From Planococcus citri (lineage: Eukaryota > Arthropoda > Insecta > Hemiptera > Pseudococcidae): DNA of 64,000 nucleotides. Positions 1 through 13,600 of this stretch are shown in pieces (position 1 is the first letter of the stretch; every line of letters begins with the position of its first letter). The stretch covers positions 63,823,469 through 63,887,468 of the forward strand of contig NC_088677.1 in NCBI RefSeq assembly GCF_950023065.1. The letters run 5' to 3'. The notes under the pieces were generated by a model that saw only the letters and a program-made list of their open reading frames with translations, ran no database searches and was not told the origin of the DNA. A program made the position numbers and the translations under genes.

Positions 1-760
1 GGCAATACATATTTTAATGCAGAAAAAAAATCACCAAAAAACCAGAACTTTGTGTTTTCAATCAAAATCTAAAAATGAAACTCCATAGAAACTTGTTTAA
101 TTTCAGCAAAAAGCAGGACTTTTCGTCAATTACTGCCAAAGCAATTCTTTTCCCAATTTTTGCCGAAAAAGTTGAACTACAAAAATATATCTGGCAACTT
201 CTTGATTGAAAAAAAATATTTCTTTTTGGCAATTTTAGGCCAGAAATTAAGAACTTTCGCGATTTATTCTGGCAATAATACAAGACTTTTGACAATTTCA
301 GCAAAAAATAAGTTTTTTTTTTTAGCAATTTCTGGCGAAAAAACAACACATTAGAACTATTATTAGAAAAGAGTGAGAGTTTTCAAATGCAAAAAACTAC
401 ACAATAATTCTTATCATATTTTTGCAAAAAAAAAAAGAAGAAGAAAATTCTTGACAATTTAGGCTAAATGTGAGACTTTTTGCTATTTTTGACAGAAAAC
501 GAGACTTCCATATGATAATTTCAGTAAAAGGCAAGGTTTCTTGACTATTTTTAGCAAAAAAGCGAAACATTTTAGCACCAAAAAGCGAGATTTTTTAATG
601 ATACTCATAACTCGTAAGTTAATAAAATGCAAGATTAAAACAATTTCTGCAAAAAACAAGACTTTCTGGGAATTTGGCAATTTTCGATAAAACCAATCTG
701 CGAAAAAATTGCCTGAGCAAAGCAAAGGTGAATTTTTTCATTATGAGAAATGGAAAAATC
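1..760. repeat. Degenerate tandem minisatellite
   Basis: The stretch is built from diverged copies of a unit of roughly 30-45 bases. Its core reads like GCAATTTCTGGC, then an A-run, then AAGACTTTTTGG. Copies are recognisable at about 105-150, 190-245, 270-345, 460-500, 520-590 and 640-690. The copies vary in length and no frame stays open, so the short ORFs here are repeat artefacts. Confidence 0.5.
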
Positions 761-1579
761 TGTTTGAAGTAACCGTTCACAAAATTCTCTGACTTTTGAG
801 TAAAAAATGCTGTAAAATTTCCAAAATTCCTGGACTTTTCCGGGGTTTTCAGGTTTCCCAGGCTTGTGGACAGGGTGATGTGATAGATCAAGGGGTATGT
901 TTTCGGGGGTGCTGAACACGAATATGACCTCAGTTTTTCGATTGAGCTTCATCCAAAGCCCTGATTGAGACTAGTTTGAGTTTCCAAACACTCCACCCCA
1001 GGACCTTTGAAATAAAAAGTGTAAAAATTGTTCAGTAGAGTACGTTTTGAAAAAATGCACTAGAAGGGTGCTGATGGCAAACTGATGCTGCTTTTGTGAG
1101 TTGTTGGGTGGGTAGATTATGAAAAAAAAATTGAACAAAATCGAAAGACATGAGAAGTCGAATTGACATGGAATGACCTAAATGCCAACTACACCATTTA
1201 CATCGAAAAACTGATGATAATCTACAGTATTCATTATTTTTACTTTACTAATTCTGAGATTGCACTCCTCAGAGTCAGACTCAGCCACTGCCAGAGAGAT
1301 CTTTGATAATGGAGGAAGAAGTTCCATGTGAGCAATAACTTCAAAATTGAATAAATACACCTGATTTTTATACCTATTGGTAAAAAGAAATCGTTCTGCT
1401 TGATACATTTCAACGAAAAGTTTACTCTATTGGGACAGCAGCACCGATCAAGCTTTCAAATTACAAATATTGTCTTCGAATGCTATCTGTATGAGACTTC
1501 TGTTGATTCGCAGAACAATATCTCGCTGGTAAACCACTGGATAGTGCTAGTTGTACATCACATGGCAAATGTAGTGATG
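761..1579. other. Unassigned intergenic stretch
   Basis: I see no gene, RNA or clear repeat here. ORFs on both strands are short, have no recognisable motif and look random for AT-rich DNA. Confidence 0.4.
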
Positions 1580-2024
1580 TTTTAGACATACAAAACGAGG
1601 TGCGCGTTCGCGTTCTGCTTCTCGTATCACCCCATATTTCGTTCGGTCGCTGTTTCAAATGACGTCACAATTATGTTTATGGAACGAACCGAGTGTAACG
1701 TGTGATAAGTTGATAAGAGCGTCGAAAATAATCCCTTCTATATGATTTTGTAATTCGTATATTGTTTCGTCGCGTTAATGGTATGGTTTAATGAGCAAAT
1801 TATGCTGTGAGAAGTGAGAAGTATCAGTGTTGGTTCGGTAGCTGTACTCGAATGGTTGTCCGTGTACCTGGTGCTGGTTCTCCGTCATCTCTAATCTATT
1901 CATCGAGTTATGATTCATTGCGAACACGACGATCAACAACAGTATACAGTCCAGTATTAACTTGAAAATACGTGCGTTGCTAATCGAATCGATATTGCAG
2001 TGAGAAATAATTTAACGTGCAACA
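1580..2024 (+). promoter_or_regulatory. Pcyt2 upstream region and 5' UTR
   Basis: This block before the Pcyt2 start codon is richer in CpG and poorer in A/T runs than its surroundings. It holds a perfect CRE palindrome (1660-1667) and two GATAAG motifs at about 1704-1718. No TATA box lies at a convincing distance, so a TATA-less promoter is likely. The transcription start cannot be placed by eye. An in-frame TAA at 2013-2015 closes the frame just before the chosen ATG. Confidence 0.5.
1660..1667. promoter_or_regulatory. CRE-like palindrome TGACGTCA
   Basis: The exact 8-bp palindrome TGACGTCA is the canonical site for CREB/ATF bZIP dimers. It sits about 360 bp upstream of the Pcyt2 start codon in the CpG-richer block. 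Control of Pcyt2 through it is inference. Confidence 0.45.
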
Positions 2025-5000
2025 ATGTCCACTGCTGAGAAGAAACCAGTTAGAGTTTGGTGCGATGGATGGTGAGTAATTTCATCAAATATAATACTCT
2101 ATGTAAAGTATTTCGTGGCATAGGAGATGGATTTTCTATTACGTATTCTGTTAACCGAACGACTAACTTTGATTACAGCTTCGATATCGTACATTTTGGA
2201 CACGCGAATGCTCTCAGACAAGCTAAAGCACTCGGTGACTACTTAGTCGTTGGAGTCCATACAGATGAAGAAATCTCTAAACATAAAGGACCTCCAGTTT
2301 TCAACGAACAAGAAAGGTATCGCCAATGATTACTTCATCCCTTCTTACAGAGTACTACATTTTCATTTCAAATAAATACGTATTACCAACTAAAAGAATC
2401 AGTTTCGAGACATCGATCTACGTACGATTAATTATCAATAGTCTAACCGTATTTTCGATCATTTCAGATACAAAATGGTCAGAGGTATAAAATGGGTCGA
2501 CGAAGTGGTAGAAGCAGCCCCTTATGTAACGACAATCGAAACCTTGGATAAATACAATTGTGATTTCTGTGTTCATGGTGGTAAGTTGAAAAATACCGAG
2601 ATATAACTTCTCAACTTCCTATGGGAAATCCTCCTTTGGTCGTACGACGAGTAAACATTTACAACTACACAACCAAGTACACATAATTCCTGTATGTTCA
2701 CTTTCTTCAAGGTCTCTCTCTCCGCCTTCCAACTTCCATCAAGTACCCATGCTGTGTATATTCGTTAATGACCTTGTACTTGTAGCGAGAAAAAATTCAT
2801 TCGATTAACTCTGTCGTAATTTTCAGATGATATTTCCATCGGCGCTGACGGCGTTGACACGTATCATTTAGTCAAGAAATGTGGAAGATACAAGTAAGTG
2901 CACATCGCAGCACAATGTTGCACAGCTACAACTACAACATGCTACAACCATATCGAATGTTATTAATAAAAGCAAATAATAACGGTCTTCGTCGTTCGGG
3001 TTTAGAAAGACTGATTTACATAATTTATTAGTCGAGCCGCCGCTATTGCTATTACCGCTGGCATTGCCATCGTTCGCCATAATACTCGTATACTGTAATG
3101 ATACTCGTATAATACTATACTTAATTATACGCTCGACTTTATCGACTTTATCTTATCGTAGGTATTTCAAGTGTCACCAGACTGAAACTTGAAAAACCTT
3201 TGAGTGCGTTGATAAGGTTTCATGCACTGTTAACGAAAAAAAAAAAAATTCAAAAATTTCCTCGACGCTTATCGTATTATGTACCTATTCAATAAGCTTT
3301 ATTTTCTTATTGTTTACGAGAAAGTTGACAAATGGTACAAAGATTGCGTGATAATTGGAACGAATTTCGTCGTAATACCGGTAGATAGACCTAACTTATC
3401 GTAGAAGGTAGAATTTTACGCTTTAATTAATGCATCGTCGCTTATTTACTATTAATTATAATTGTTTATGTGTTTTTGATGGTCTTGTTGTCGTCGATGT
3501 TATTTATTTTTGTAGATTGGAAAAACGGTGTGAGTCATTAGTTGAGTTGTTTAGTTCTGGTTTTTGATTATTAGGCATGTTGAATATTGGAGTTCTAGTG
3601 TGAGTAATGAGTATTCATCGATCGAGATGATCTGTTGATTCAAATATAACGTCAGATTGGTGGTTGTGTTGTTGAGGTAAACAATACGTCATTCATCTTC
3701 TGAGATCAGTCGATCATTTCTTGAAATTTGTTCGATATTTTGATGAATCGTAGCTGTTTACCTTCTTGCTGTATTGCTAGAGATTTTACGAGGAAAGGGG
3801 ACCATTTTAGGTTTATATTGAGATGAAATGTGTGAGTTAGATGTGTAAAGTTTTCAGTGTTCACCGAACTTTTCTATGTTGATAAATTTCCAGTTTTGTT
3901 CAATAAATAATTGTTTAAAACGTGAGAGATAAGCAACCTTTCATGATCTATTGATGGTTAAAACATTACGAGAATTTTTTCTGACATTCTGTGGGGAATT
4001 TAAATAATTGAGGATTAACGTTTTTCCAAATCGATCATTTCACGTTCAAAAGAAATTTTGTTTCGATGTAGTAGTTAGTGTATTGGTATTGGTACTGGAT
4101 CATTCTTAGTCAAATCAATCCGATTTTGGGAAAAGGATGAAAATAAGATAATCGAAAGCTGAGTCAACTCGAGCACTTAGCCATAATCTGGAGCTTTTCT
4201 TTCATTTTTTTTTCTAAAATTCGAGTTCTGAATAGAAAAATACCAATTTTAATGAATGTAAAAAATGATAATGTCGAAATCTAAAAAAATTAAAAAAAAT
4301 AAAGAGACAAAAATAAAACAATTAAAATATTATTTTTTTTCGTTTTTCTTCAATTGAAATTTTATTTAATAATTTCTGATCCAAGTATGTAGTTTCAATT
4401 GAAATCAAATTACAATAAACCTTTATTTATTTAAATTCAACTTCACTGTGCAAATTTTCATCTTCGAATTTCATTTCAGAAATTTTTGAAATTTTTTTTT
4501 TTAATTTTAATAAGTTTGGTGGTGTAATTTGAAAATTTGAAAAAAAATCAGTAAGCATACATAAATTTTTAGAATTTTTCTCAGTCAACCATGAAGAAGA
4601 AGAAGAGTAGGGTACAAAGCCTCAAAATTTATTCAAAATGTAAAACAAAAGTCACATAAAGCCCTGAACACAAATATCGACATATTTTTTTGATTCAACC
4701 CCTTCAACTCCCCCCCCCCCTACTTGTAAAATTTTCAGTGATTAATCAAGTAATGACAATTGGAATGAGGACGAGGAAAATGATTGCACATATTATTTAG
4801 ATATTGTAGTGAAAAAAGACCTCGAAAAATTAGGTCGTTGCAGCGCGTATTTTTTATAGTTCACATTGAATCGAAAATATTATTCGTCTTCGTGCTAACT
4901 GCAATGATAAAGTTATTTGTCGGAATTGGATGATTTCGAGAAGAGATAATATCGTGCCTCGTCCTACGTATATTCCATATCGTATCAATTTTTGATGAGT

Positions 5001-7095
5001 TTTTGATACGTAAAGTACCTACGCAGGTAGCAAAGTAGTACTTTGTCATCTTTACCTCGAGCTAAACCTTGTCTGCCCCAATTTTTTTACATTTTTTTTC
5101 ACCATTATTACGACATTGTATTTATGATCCATATACTTGACTTTGGGAGTAAATCAGATTAAGAAGAACTATCGAATTTGAAATGCGAGCAAGCGTATTG
5201 ATTATAGTGAACGGTGGACGATGGACAGTGGTCAACTTGGAATGTATAATGTATATAGTTACGGTTACGTTACACGCACTTATTTTACGTATCATGTTAT
5301 ACGAACGAATTATCTAGGTAGGTACTTTATCGTGGTAAATTTAACGCAGATGTTTATTTATTTATAGAGAGATATCAAGAACAGCCGGCGTATCAACGAC
5401 CGACCTAGTCGGCAGGATGTTGCTAATGACCAGAGGTCATTTTGGCCGAGGTGATAAAGAATACTTCGTCGAGAAAGAAGGCTCGTCGACGATGGGATTA
5501 GATGCTCAAGCTCGCAGCCCTTACACCGGTTGTTCGCAATTTTTACCCACTACTCAAAAAATCATTCAGTTCAGCGAAGGCAAAGAACCCAAAGTAATAG
5601 ACCTTCCTTTCAACGACTATCGTCTTTATATTCCGATATATCTCGATCACTAATTCATTTTTGTGATTTTTGTTTCTAATACAGCCTACAGATAAAATAG
5701 TCTACGTAGCCGGAGCTTTCGATCTGTTCCATGTAGGTCATCTGGATTTCTTAGAAAAAGCTCGAGCCGAAGGAGATTTTTTAATCGTCGGATTGCACAC
5801 TGATCCCGAAGTAAACCGTTACAAAGGATCGAATTACCCCATAATGAATTTACACGAAAGAGTATTAAGCGTGTTGGCTTGCAAAGTGAGTATGAGTAAT
5901 ATTCGATTTTGTTCTAACGAGCGACCTTCGTAAATTGTTCGTAAATCTACGATTATTTACATGTAATTAATTTCATGTTGTTTTCTTTACTTACGTAGTA
6001 CGTTTCCGAAGTAGTAATTGGTGCTCCTTACTCAGTTACGATCGAATTGATGAAACATTTCCGAGTCGATCTGGTGTGTCATGGTATGACTAAAGTGGAT
6101 CCTGATAAGGATGGATTTGATCCGTACGCGGTACCTAAACGAATAGGTAAATTCAAATTAGTCGATTCGGCTAATACGATGACCACAGAGAATATTGTCG
6201 AAAGGATTATACGCAATAGGTAAGTCGGATGTTTGGGAATCGTTTTAATCATAAAGTGAACTTGGCTCGATTGCGCAGGTCGTGGATAATTTTCAATTTT
6301 TTTCGTTGCGGTGTTGTGAAATTGTTTCTTATGTATGATGTTCCATAAGTGATTTCTGTTTATTCAAAATTTGATATTAGAGAAATTATCCCTTCTCCCC
6401 TCCCATTTTATCCAACTTCGGGTTTATTATTTTTAGATGAAAATTTCGGGAAATATTTTTCATTATTTTTTTTTTTATGGAAAAACACTTCAGTATCACT
6501 GAATATAACGAAAATTAATTTTAAAAAAATTTCCAATATTTTGAAAATAAAAAAAAAAGAACCAAAGCCTCTTTTCCATGAAACCACTCATTTAAAGTAA
6601 ACTAGAATGTGAACTAGGAAATTTTTGTATTTTTGGTCTGTTTTCGTGCTGTTCTGACGTTTTGAATTCTAAAAAATACCTTTTAAATATTTATATCTTC
6701 ATAATCTAATTTGAACTAAATACGAAACAAATAAAAATTTGGTGATGAGTGATGTAAACAAAGGGTAAAAAATCTGCAACATTTTTTTTAGATTTGAATT
6801 TTAAATTTCCTGTTTGGTTTTCTGTTTTTTAAGTCGAGTGATTGGTCTCATAATACTCAAATTTTCATCGATTATAATGCTTTTTTTTTCTTTCACAATT
6901 TTGTTCATTCCATTTTATAATTTGATGTTCTCTTTTGTTTCAAAAATCCAAAAATATTCTCAAAATTCTACTTTCTCATTTTACAGGCTCGAATTCGAGG
7001 CAAGAAACATCGCGAAAGAGCGTAAAGAAATCGAACTCATCAAGAAATTAGATCTAAATGGAAGCAATGGCGTTCATCAGGAAGCTGATCAATAA
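2025..7095 (+). CDS. Pcyt2: Ethanolamine-phosphate cytidylyltransferase, 8 exons
   Basis: This enzyme makes CDP-ethanolamine from CTP and phosphoethanolamine, the rate-limiting step of the Kennedy pathway to phosphatidylethanolamine. It acts in the cytosol and at the ER face. Exons: 2025-2071, 2179-2316, 2468-2580, 2827-2893, 5368-5593, 5685-5885, 5999-6219 and 6987-7095. All junctions are GT-AG and in phase, giving 373 aa against 389 in human. Two cytidylyltransferase folds are visible. The first has HFGH at residues 21-24 and RTAGVSTT at 126-133; the second has HVGH at 213-216 and TMTTENIVERI later. The linker follows the first RT-GVSTT block, as in the family. The start codon follows an in-frame stop nine bases upstream. 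No key residue is missing and the gene looks functional. Drosophila calls it Pect. Confidence 0.97.
2894..5367 (+). other. Long fourth intron of Pcyt2
   Basis: This 2.5 kb intron separates exon 4 (ending GRYK) from exon 5 (starting EISRTAGVSTT), with GTAAGT and TATAG borders. It is AT-rich with several A/T runs and a C-run near 4710-4720. A short trinucleotide-rich patch near 3035-3075 opens an antisense Asn/Ser/Gly frame that looks like chance. No nested gene is seen. Confidence 0.7.
6220..6986 (+). other. Seventh intron of Pcyt2
   Basis: An AT-rich 767-base intron with GTAAGT donor and TTACAG acceptor. ORFs inside it carry no recognisable protein motif. Confidence 0.7.
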
Positions 7096-7625
7096 CATCG
7101 TTAAAACGTCCAAAAGTTTTGTTTGTAAAGTAATGATAATCTTATCAATGTTTCGTTTATTTATTTATTTATTCATTTTTGTGGTATTGAATTACTATCG
7201 TTATCGTTACATTCATGTTTTACTTTTATAATTATCCCAATGTGTAAATGTATCCGTTCCCTTCCTTTTCATCACAAATGATCAGGCCTACTTACAATAC
7301 GCATTTAATAATTATCTACTCATTGCTTTTATACTACGATATTTATTTCAATTTTTTCTTTTTTTAGAAATTTTGTACTTACTGGATGTAAGTGATTTAA
7401 AAAAAAAAAAATACACAAATATTTCTTAAGTTGTATAGAAATCGAAAAATGTGATTCAGTATTTTCTTTTCTGGTGTTTTCAAACTGGCGAGCTCATTGG
7501 ACCCAAGATACAACACTCTTATAGTTGCTAAAACTCCTAAAATTACGTTAATATGTAGTGTATTGGTGGGTCTGGGTATGATTTTAGGGCTCACATATTG
7601 CTTAATAAAGAGACCGGATCTCGCA
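7096..7625 (+). other. Probable Pcyt2 3' UTR with poly(A) signal
   Basis: The sequence after the stop is AT-rich and carries AATAAA at 7604-7609, followed by a less A-rich stretch. This is the first good polyadenylation signal on the plus strand. Transcript evidence is needed to exclude later signals. Confidence 0.4.
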
Positions 7626-10600
7626 TTTATTGTGCATGTGCTCTATGCCTATTGTTGCCTTCTATAGTTTTGACTTTTCAAAAAATTGTGATCAGAATAA
7701 TTATCTGCTTTTTCACACATTCCTTTTGTTCATCCTACATATCACATTACCTATGCCTACCTACAATAACAGATAAAGTTTATAATGAATTTGTAATTTT
7801 TTTGAGGGGGGTGGGGATAATTTAATTAAGATATTTAGAGCTTGGAAGTACTGCTGGCTGTCGAGGTAATCGATTTGTACTTTCATTTCATCATTTTAAG
7901 TATTTTGTTACCAATGTTTTACTTTATTGTCATGCTTAATTTTACATCTAGTCTTGTGATAAGTATGTATTGCGATGCATGATACAGTATTCGAAAATAG
8001 AAAAATTGTTACTCTTGAAATGTTTTGTAGTTTTTTTTCTTTTCAATTTCTAATTCATTTGTTCGAATTATTATTCTTTTTTTTTTTTTTGCAAAAATAA
8101 CATCAAATTAATTTTTGTAGTGGTTCAAAAACATTTATTGTTTTGAAAATGTTGCACTTTCGGTCCAGAAGTCCAACAAGAGGTTTTTCTTTTTCACAAA
8201 AATAATTTCGAGTTCTAATGTTTGAATGTGATGATATGAAAGTACTAGAAACATCAAAAGACCATCAGAAAACAAAAAAATATATAAATAAAATTTAAAA
8301 AATCTTCAAGTTCAACCATTCAAATATATATTGTATGTATTAAAATTTTTTCAACTTTGAGCTCTTGCTGGGGAAGTGAAATATCGTCTTGGAAATTTTA
8401 CATTTTTTTCTCTGTCTTATTGAGGACACTTCGTCACCGTCTCTTCAATAGGCTCAATCAAACGAAAAAAAAATTAAAATCGACCCACCTCAGCGACCAG
8501 CGTTTAATTATACCTAAAAGATTCGTATACTAGGAAAACAACAACAAGAAAAAGAGGAGAGGGTAAAAAAAATAAAATTTACACATTTGAGCACATGTTT
8601 GAAAAAAACATGATCAATATGGAGGAAAAATACTTGTGTTCAAATTACATATCTACATCAGATACCTACCAAGGTATTTGGGCATTTTAGCAATACTGCG
8701 GCTAATTTACACGAGTATGAGAAAATTTTTCACTCTACGAAATCGATATCAAGTTATCTATACCTGCTGCTGGTGCGACGTTAGTAAATGTTTATTTGTC
8801 TGCATACACGGTATGTTTTTACTGGGTATAGTATAAGTTTTGTATGTAAAGAAAATAAAGAAAGAGAGATCGATTGATTGCGGCCAAGTGTGCTGGTGGT
8901 TTTCAGCACACCGTGTATCAATATTTACTCGGAAGATTGGGAGGGAAGGCGTTAAAAGATAATGAAAAAGACGATCTGGTATTAGTTGTTTGGAACAAAG
9001 ATTTTTCCAAAGGCGATATCCTTAGATATATTTTCACACTGCAATGCTATTCGTAGATATATATGAGACGAGTATCGAGCATCAAGCATCACGAGAGTAT
9101 AAGGAAAAACATAGGTCTACTGTCTACTCATCGTTAATAATGATGAATGAATCGAGATTTTACCAAACCGATACCCTATGGCATAAGCTCATTCACTCCA
9201 TCGATGAGCTCAAATTATTGAAGCATACTGTACAAAAAGTGTCAATATTTCGTGTCCTCAATTCCATACTTGACACGTTTTTAAACAAAACCTATCTATC
9301 TATACTTATCATACGAAATACCTATATGTACAAGTAGGTAGGACTGAATAACTGACGATACGTATGTAGATCGAAATTGGAACGTTATTGTTTTTATAAA
9401 TATCAGGCAAAAATATACACGAATGAAATTATTCGTCCAACGAATACGTAGGTACCTAGTCGTGTATAGAAATGATGAGTTGGTGGTTTTGACGTTTGAA
9501 TTGGTCAACTTTATAGTACTTATTATACGAGTAATTTGTTACCGCGTATAGCACGTATTTGGAAATTCTCGTGCTGGAAAATTTCCTATGTTCCTTTTTT
9601 TTTTTCAATACAAGGGTCGAGCTTGGTGTCGCGATGAGTATTGTGTTTAACAAAACTTCATTTTTCGAGTTATATAAACGCAATCAATCGTCTGTGAAAA
9701 GGATTAATTAAATAGTACGACTGGTCAAGTATGTGTCCGACGATTTAATCGAGGGACTGGAACGCTAATAGTAGGGTTTTTGAAAAAAAAAAAAAAAGAA
9801 ATAGGCAAAAAATGTTGGAAATTTCAAGGACGATGTGTTTTGAATTGCTTGTAGATCCTATGTGAAAAGATTTTGGACCATGCTTTTTCAAATGCATGCA
9901 TCTCGAATAAACGAGAGTAGAAGGGTTCAAAAATTCTTCTAAAAGAATAACTTATTCAGCCACTTGTGGAAGTTGAACGTTCCATGGGTTTCTGAAAATA
10001 AACACCATAATTATATGTAAACTTCAATTTAGGTAGAATTTTATTCACTGTAAAAACATCTCAAAAAATGGCAGGAAAAATTCTAGATCTCTGACTTGAA
10101 CAATCATCTTTTCTACAGGAGTTTAAAATTTGCAGATTGACGATAGAAATTTGAATAAAAATGGCCAATTACTGATTTTAAACAGATTTTTCAATATTTT
10201 GACTTTCTATTGCAACACTCACAAAATTCATAAGTTCTACAAACTACTAAAAAATGAAAAAAAAAAAAAATAAAACTATTTCTTTGCTCCTGAAATGCTT
10301 GTTTCATGATTGCAAGAGAGTTTTCGCTCATTTGGTTACTTCTGCTTTCAAATTTTTCATCATCTTTCAAGTTTCAACTTGACAAAAGCATAGCATACAT
10401 TTATTTTAGAGAAAAAAAATCATTCATTAATTAAAAAATGTTCGATTTTCCCTCAATTATTAATGCAGGTAAAATTTTTAAAAAATGAAAACCGGAATTT
10501 GTAATAATTTTCAATATTTTGTAAGAGCACGAAAAAATACATCACAAGCCATAATTCCAAATTGGAGAGATTTTGAAATCAAATTTGGGCCCAAAACGGG

Positions 10601-13600
10601 AAAATATCAAAATTAAATCAAATTGACCTAGAAAGCTGAATTTGTGGTAATTTACTCTATTCTCGACCGTCTGAATCGATTGGAAACGGTTTTAAATAGC
10701 TTTGAGCCGTTCTAGAGCTACCAACAGGCAGCAAATATTTGAAAATTGCCAGTTTCACAAAATTTTACTGTGAAGTTGGAAAGGTAAAATTAAAATTCAT
10801 TTCACATTCTTGAAATTGAATTCTGAATGTCAAAAAACCTCAACTCAACCGACCATAAAGAAGGTTTCCCTGGTTATACTTATTTTTTTCCTCTCGCTTT
10901 GCCTAATATTTCAGCAGTACCTACGTTATGAGTGGAAGTGGATGCAACTTGTTCGGATATCTATAGTCGGATACCCTATTCTGCTTTGGAACAGTTTTTT
11001 TTAAAATTTTTTTACATTTTAATATTAAAATGAAAAAAATGCAAATGATCTATCATTAAATTAAAAATTAAAATGTAACTGAAGAACCATTGCTGGGAAA
11101 TAATGAAGAGGTCAAAATAACAAAGCCCAGTAACCAATGGAGTGATTTAGAGAGTTGCAAATTTTTCTTATTTTCCATAATGAGACTTATTTGAGCTTTG
11201 AGAAGTTTTTCTCGTTTACTCGATTTCGATCCTACGCTGAATGTTGTGTCTTTTACTTGCTTTTTTCCACAAAGACAAAAATAGCGATCTCATCTCTGAT
11301 AGAGCGATTAAAGACTCCTGTAGGCAAATAGCGAACCACCTTTGGAACTTTGGAAGAAAGGCTCAAAATACTTCCGAGCTGACCACGTAGAAAGGTTTGA
11401 AATGATTTGCACAGATAGTGAAATAATAACTTATAGTTAACCGAATACAGATCATTAAAAAAGGATACGATAAAGTATAGGTAAGTTTGTTTTCAGCACT
11501 TCAAGAATCATAGTAGGCCTACTCTTCAATTCGAGATAAACAATTTTTCATCCTCGAATCTTGAACATGTTTTAGAACAGGTTTGGTTTCAAACAGTTCT
11601 GGAGCTTCAAGCAACTTTTTAGAAATTTCCAACTTTATTGGGTAAAATTTTACGAGGCTGTCAATTCTTGAAAGTTTGTTGGAGACTCAAGAACAACTCG
11701 AAACAGTTTGAAACTTTTTCCGATCGATTCGAGGGGTCGACAACAGGGTACATATCAAATTTCAGCTTTCCAGGTGAATTTGGTGAAATTTTGATTTCAA
11801 AAAATTCCTCTAAAATCGAAAACTACACTTCGATACTTGAGATTTTTAATTAGTGATGGATTTCGCCAGGTTCATTACAGATACGGTTTGAAAAATTTCA
11901 GTCAATTGGGGAACCCCCCCCCCCCCCTAGAAAGCAATTAATGATAAAATTGTGTAAGTTACCTATACAGCTAGCAACACAACACATGGAATAAATGATT
12001 CGTTTCACTTACTCAGTTCATAAAAAATAGACCTGTTAAGAATTTCCCCTTCAACAACCCAGAATAAAACTGAAAAATTCAGGGGGAAAAATTTTGATCC
12101 ACTTCTAATACTCACTTATACTTAGCATTTAAGTACACATACGTAAAGGAAAGTCTGAATTATCCTACCCAGATAAGGAAAAAAAACGCCAAGAAACGAA
12201 TGGAGAAAAAAACGCGAGGAAAAAAATGGAAAGAAAGAAAGGTACAGAGAAAAGAAAGATACAAAACTCCATGTCGCTAACGATTCTTTAAAAACGGTAG
12301 CGAAGTTGTAACAAAAGGTGACACAAAGGAGTATTTGTGGGAAATATATAAAAGCGCAGTAGGTTGTCGTAGGTAAAAGGGTAAATAAGAATAGAAAATG
12401 TGCGTGTGCGGCCCTTAGATAAGATACATTAAGATGGAAAACTGCGTTTTAGCGCTATCTTTTATGAGAGCTTTTATAAACTAAATGACTTTATTTGTAG
12501 TATATTGTCTAACTAAGGAAACAATATAAGACCACGGTGTGGAAAGCTTTTTAGCGAAATCGTGTAGTCGCGTTTCCTTCTCCCCCTCTTCCTTCCTCTT
12601 GCTCTTCTCGAATGGTTTGATACAGTCGGTTTTTTTTCTACTGGTAGCGATTCAGATTTTACGGAGTGTTTGAGGGATGAAGAAAAAAGCGAAACGGGCG
12701 AGGCTCGGTTTTCGATGCTCCATTTAGGATGGAAATATATTTGGAACGGGATGGTTCGGACAAATGTCGGAGGGGTTCCCAAATTTTTTCATGTATGTAC
12801 TTACTATGAATTTGATTATTACGCTCTCACCTATCTAATCATTAAATTTGCATTCGTGAAGTATTTCTTAATAATGAATTTATCCTATTGAATTCTTCCC
12901 GGAAATTTTAAAATGCAAACAAGCTGCTTCATTTCAATGAACCAATCGTTGCTGGATAATGTGAAGATTTGTGAAGGTACGTGAAAGAACGCGAAAAATC
13001 CAAGTTCAAGTTCAAAATATCTTTTCTGGATTTTTTATCGTCTTACCATCTCGAAATCGTGGCTGCGTTGTAAAAAATATCATTCATATTTTCATGTGAA
13101 AATAAATTTTCATCATTGATAGATACAACAATAAACGTCAGAAATAAATTCGTTAAAATAGAAAAAAGGGCAGGCACGATTGAGATCTTGTGAAAAAAAG
13201 AACCAAAATCGGCGGAACGATAAATGTACGAGCAGTCGAGCACGAGCTCGTCTCAAGATATCGAACCAGCCCTAGGAAGCTATTCTCTTCGATTTTCAGA
13301 AGACGATAAATCGACATCGACGAAGAATAAATTTTCGCTCATTGGAGGTCTTCAGCGGCAAAGAGTCCTTTTAGCAAATTACCTTGCGCTGATCTACAAA
13401 TAGAAAAAAAATCGCCGCATATTTTTGTAGCGATCAAACAGAAACTGTAAAACCTCATCTTTCTTACAGTGCTATGGCTACATATTTAATATCTGCGGAA
13501 GGTATGTCTCGTTCATAAAGTATGTTTTAATCAGAACAAGGTGCAGAAAGTAATCTTTCATTTATTCTACCCCAAGCATCAACTTTTCAAGTTGGATGAA

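Noticed and set aside
8874..9056. ORF with HTVYQYLLGRLGGKAL behind an acceptor-like site
   Set aside because: Composition is suggestive, but no family, partner exon or donor could be identified.
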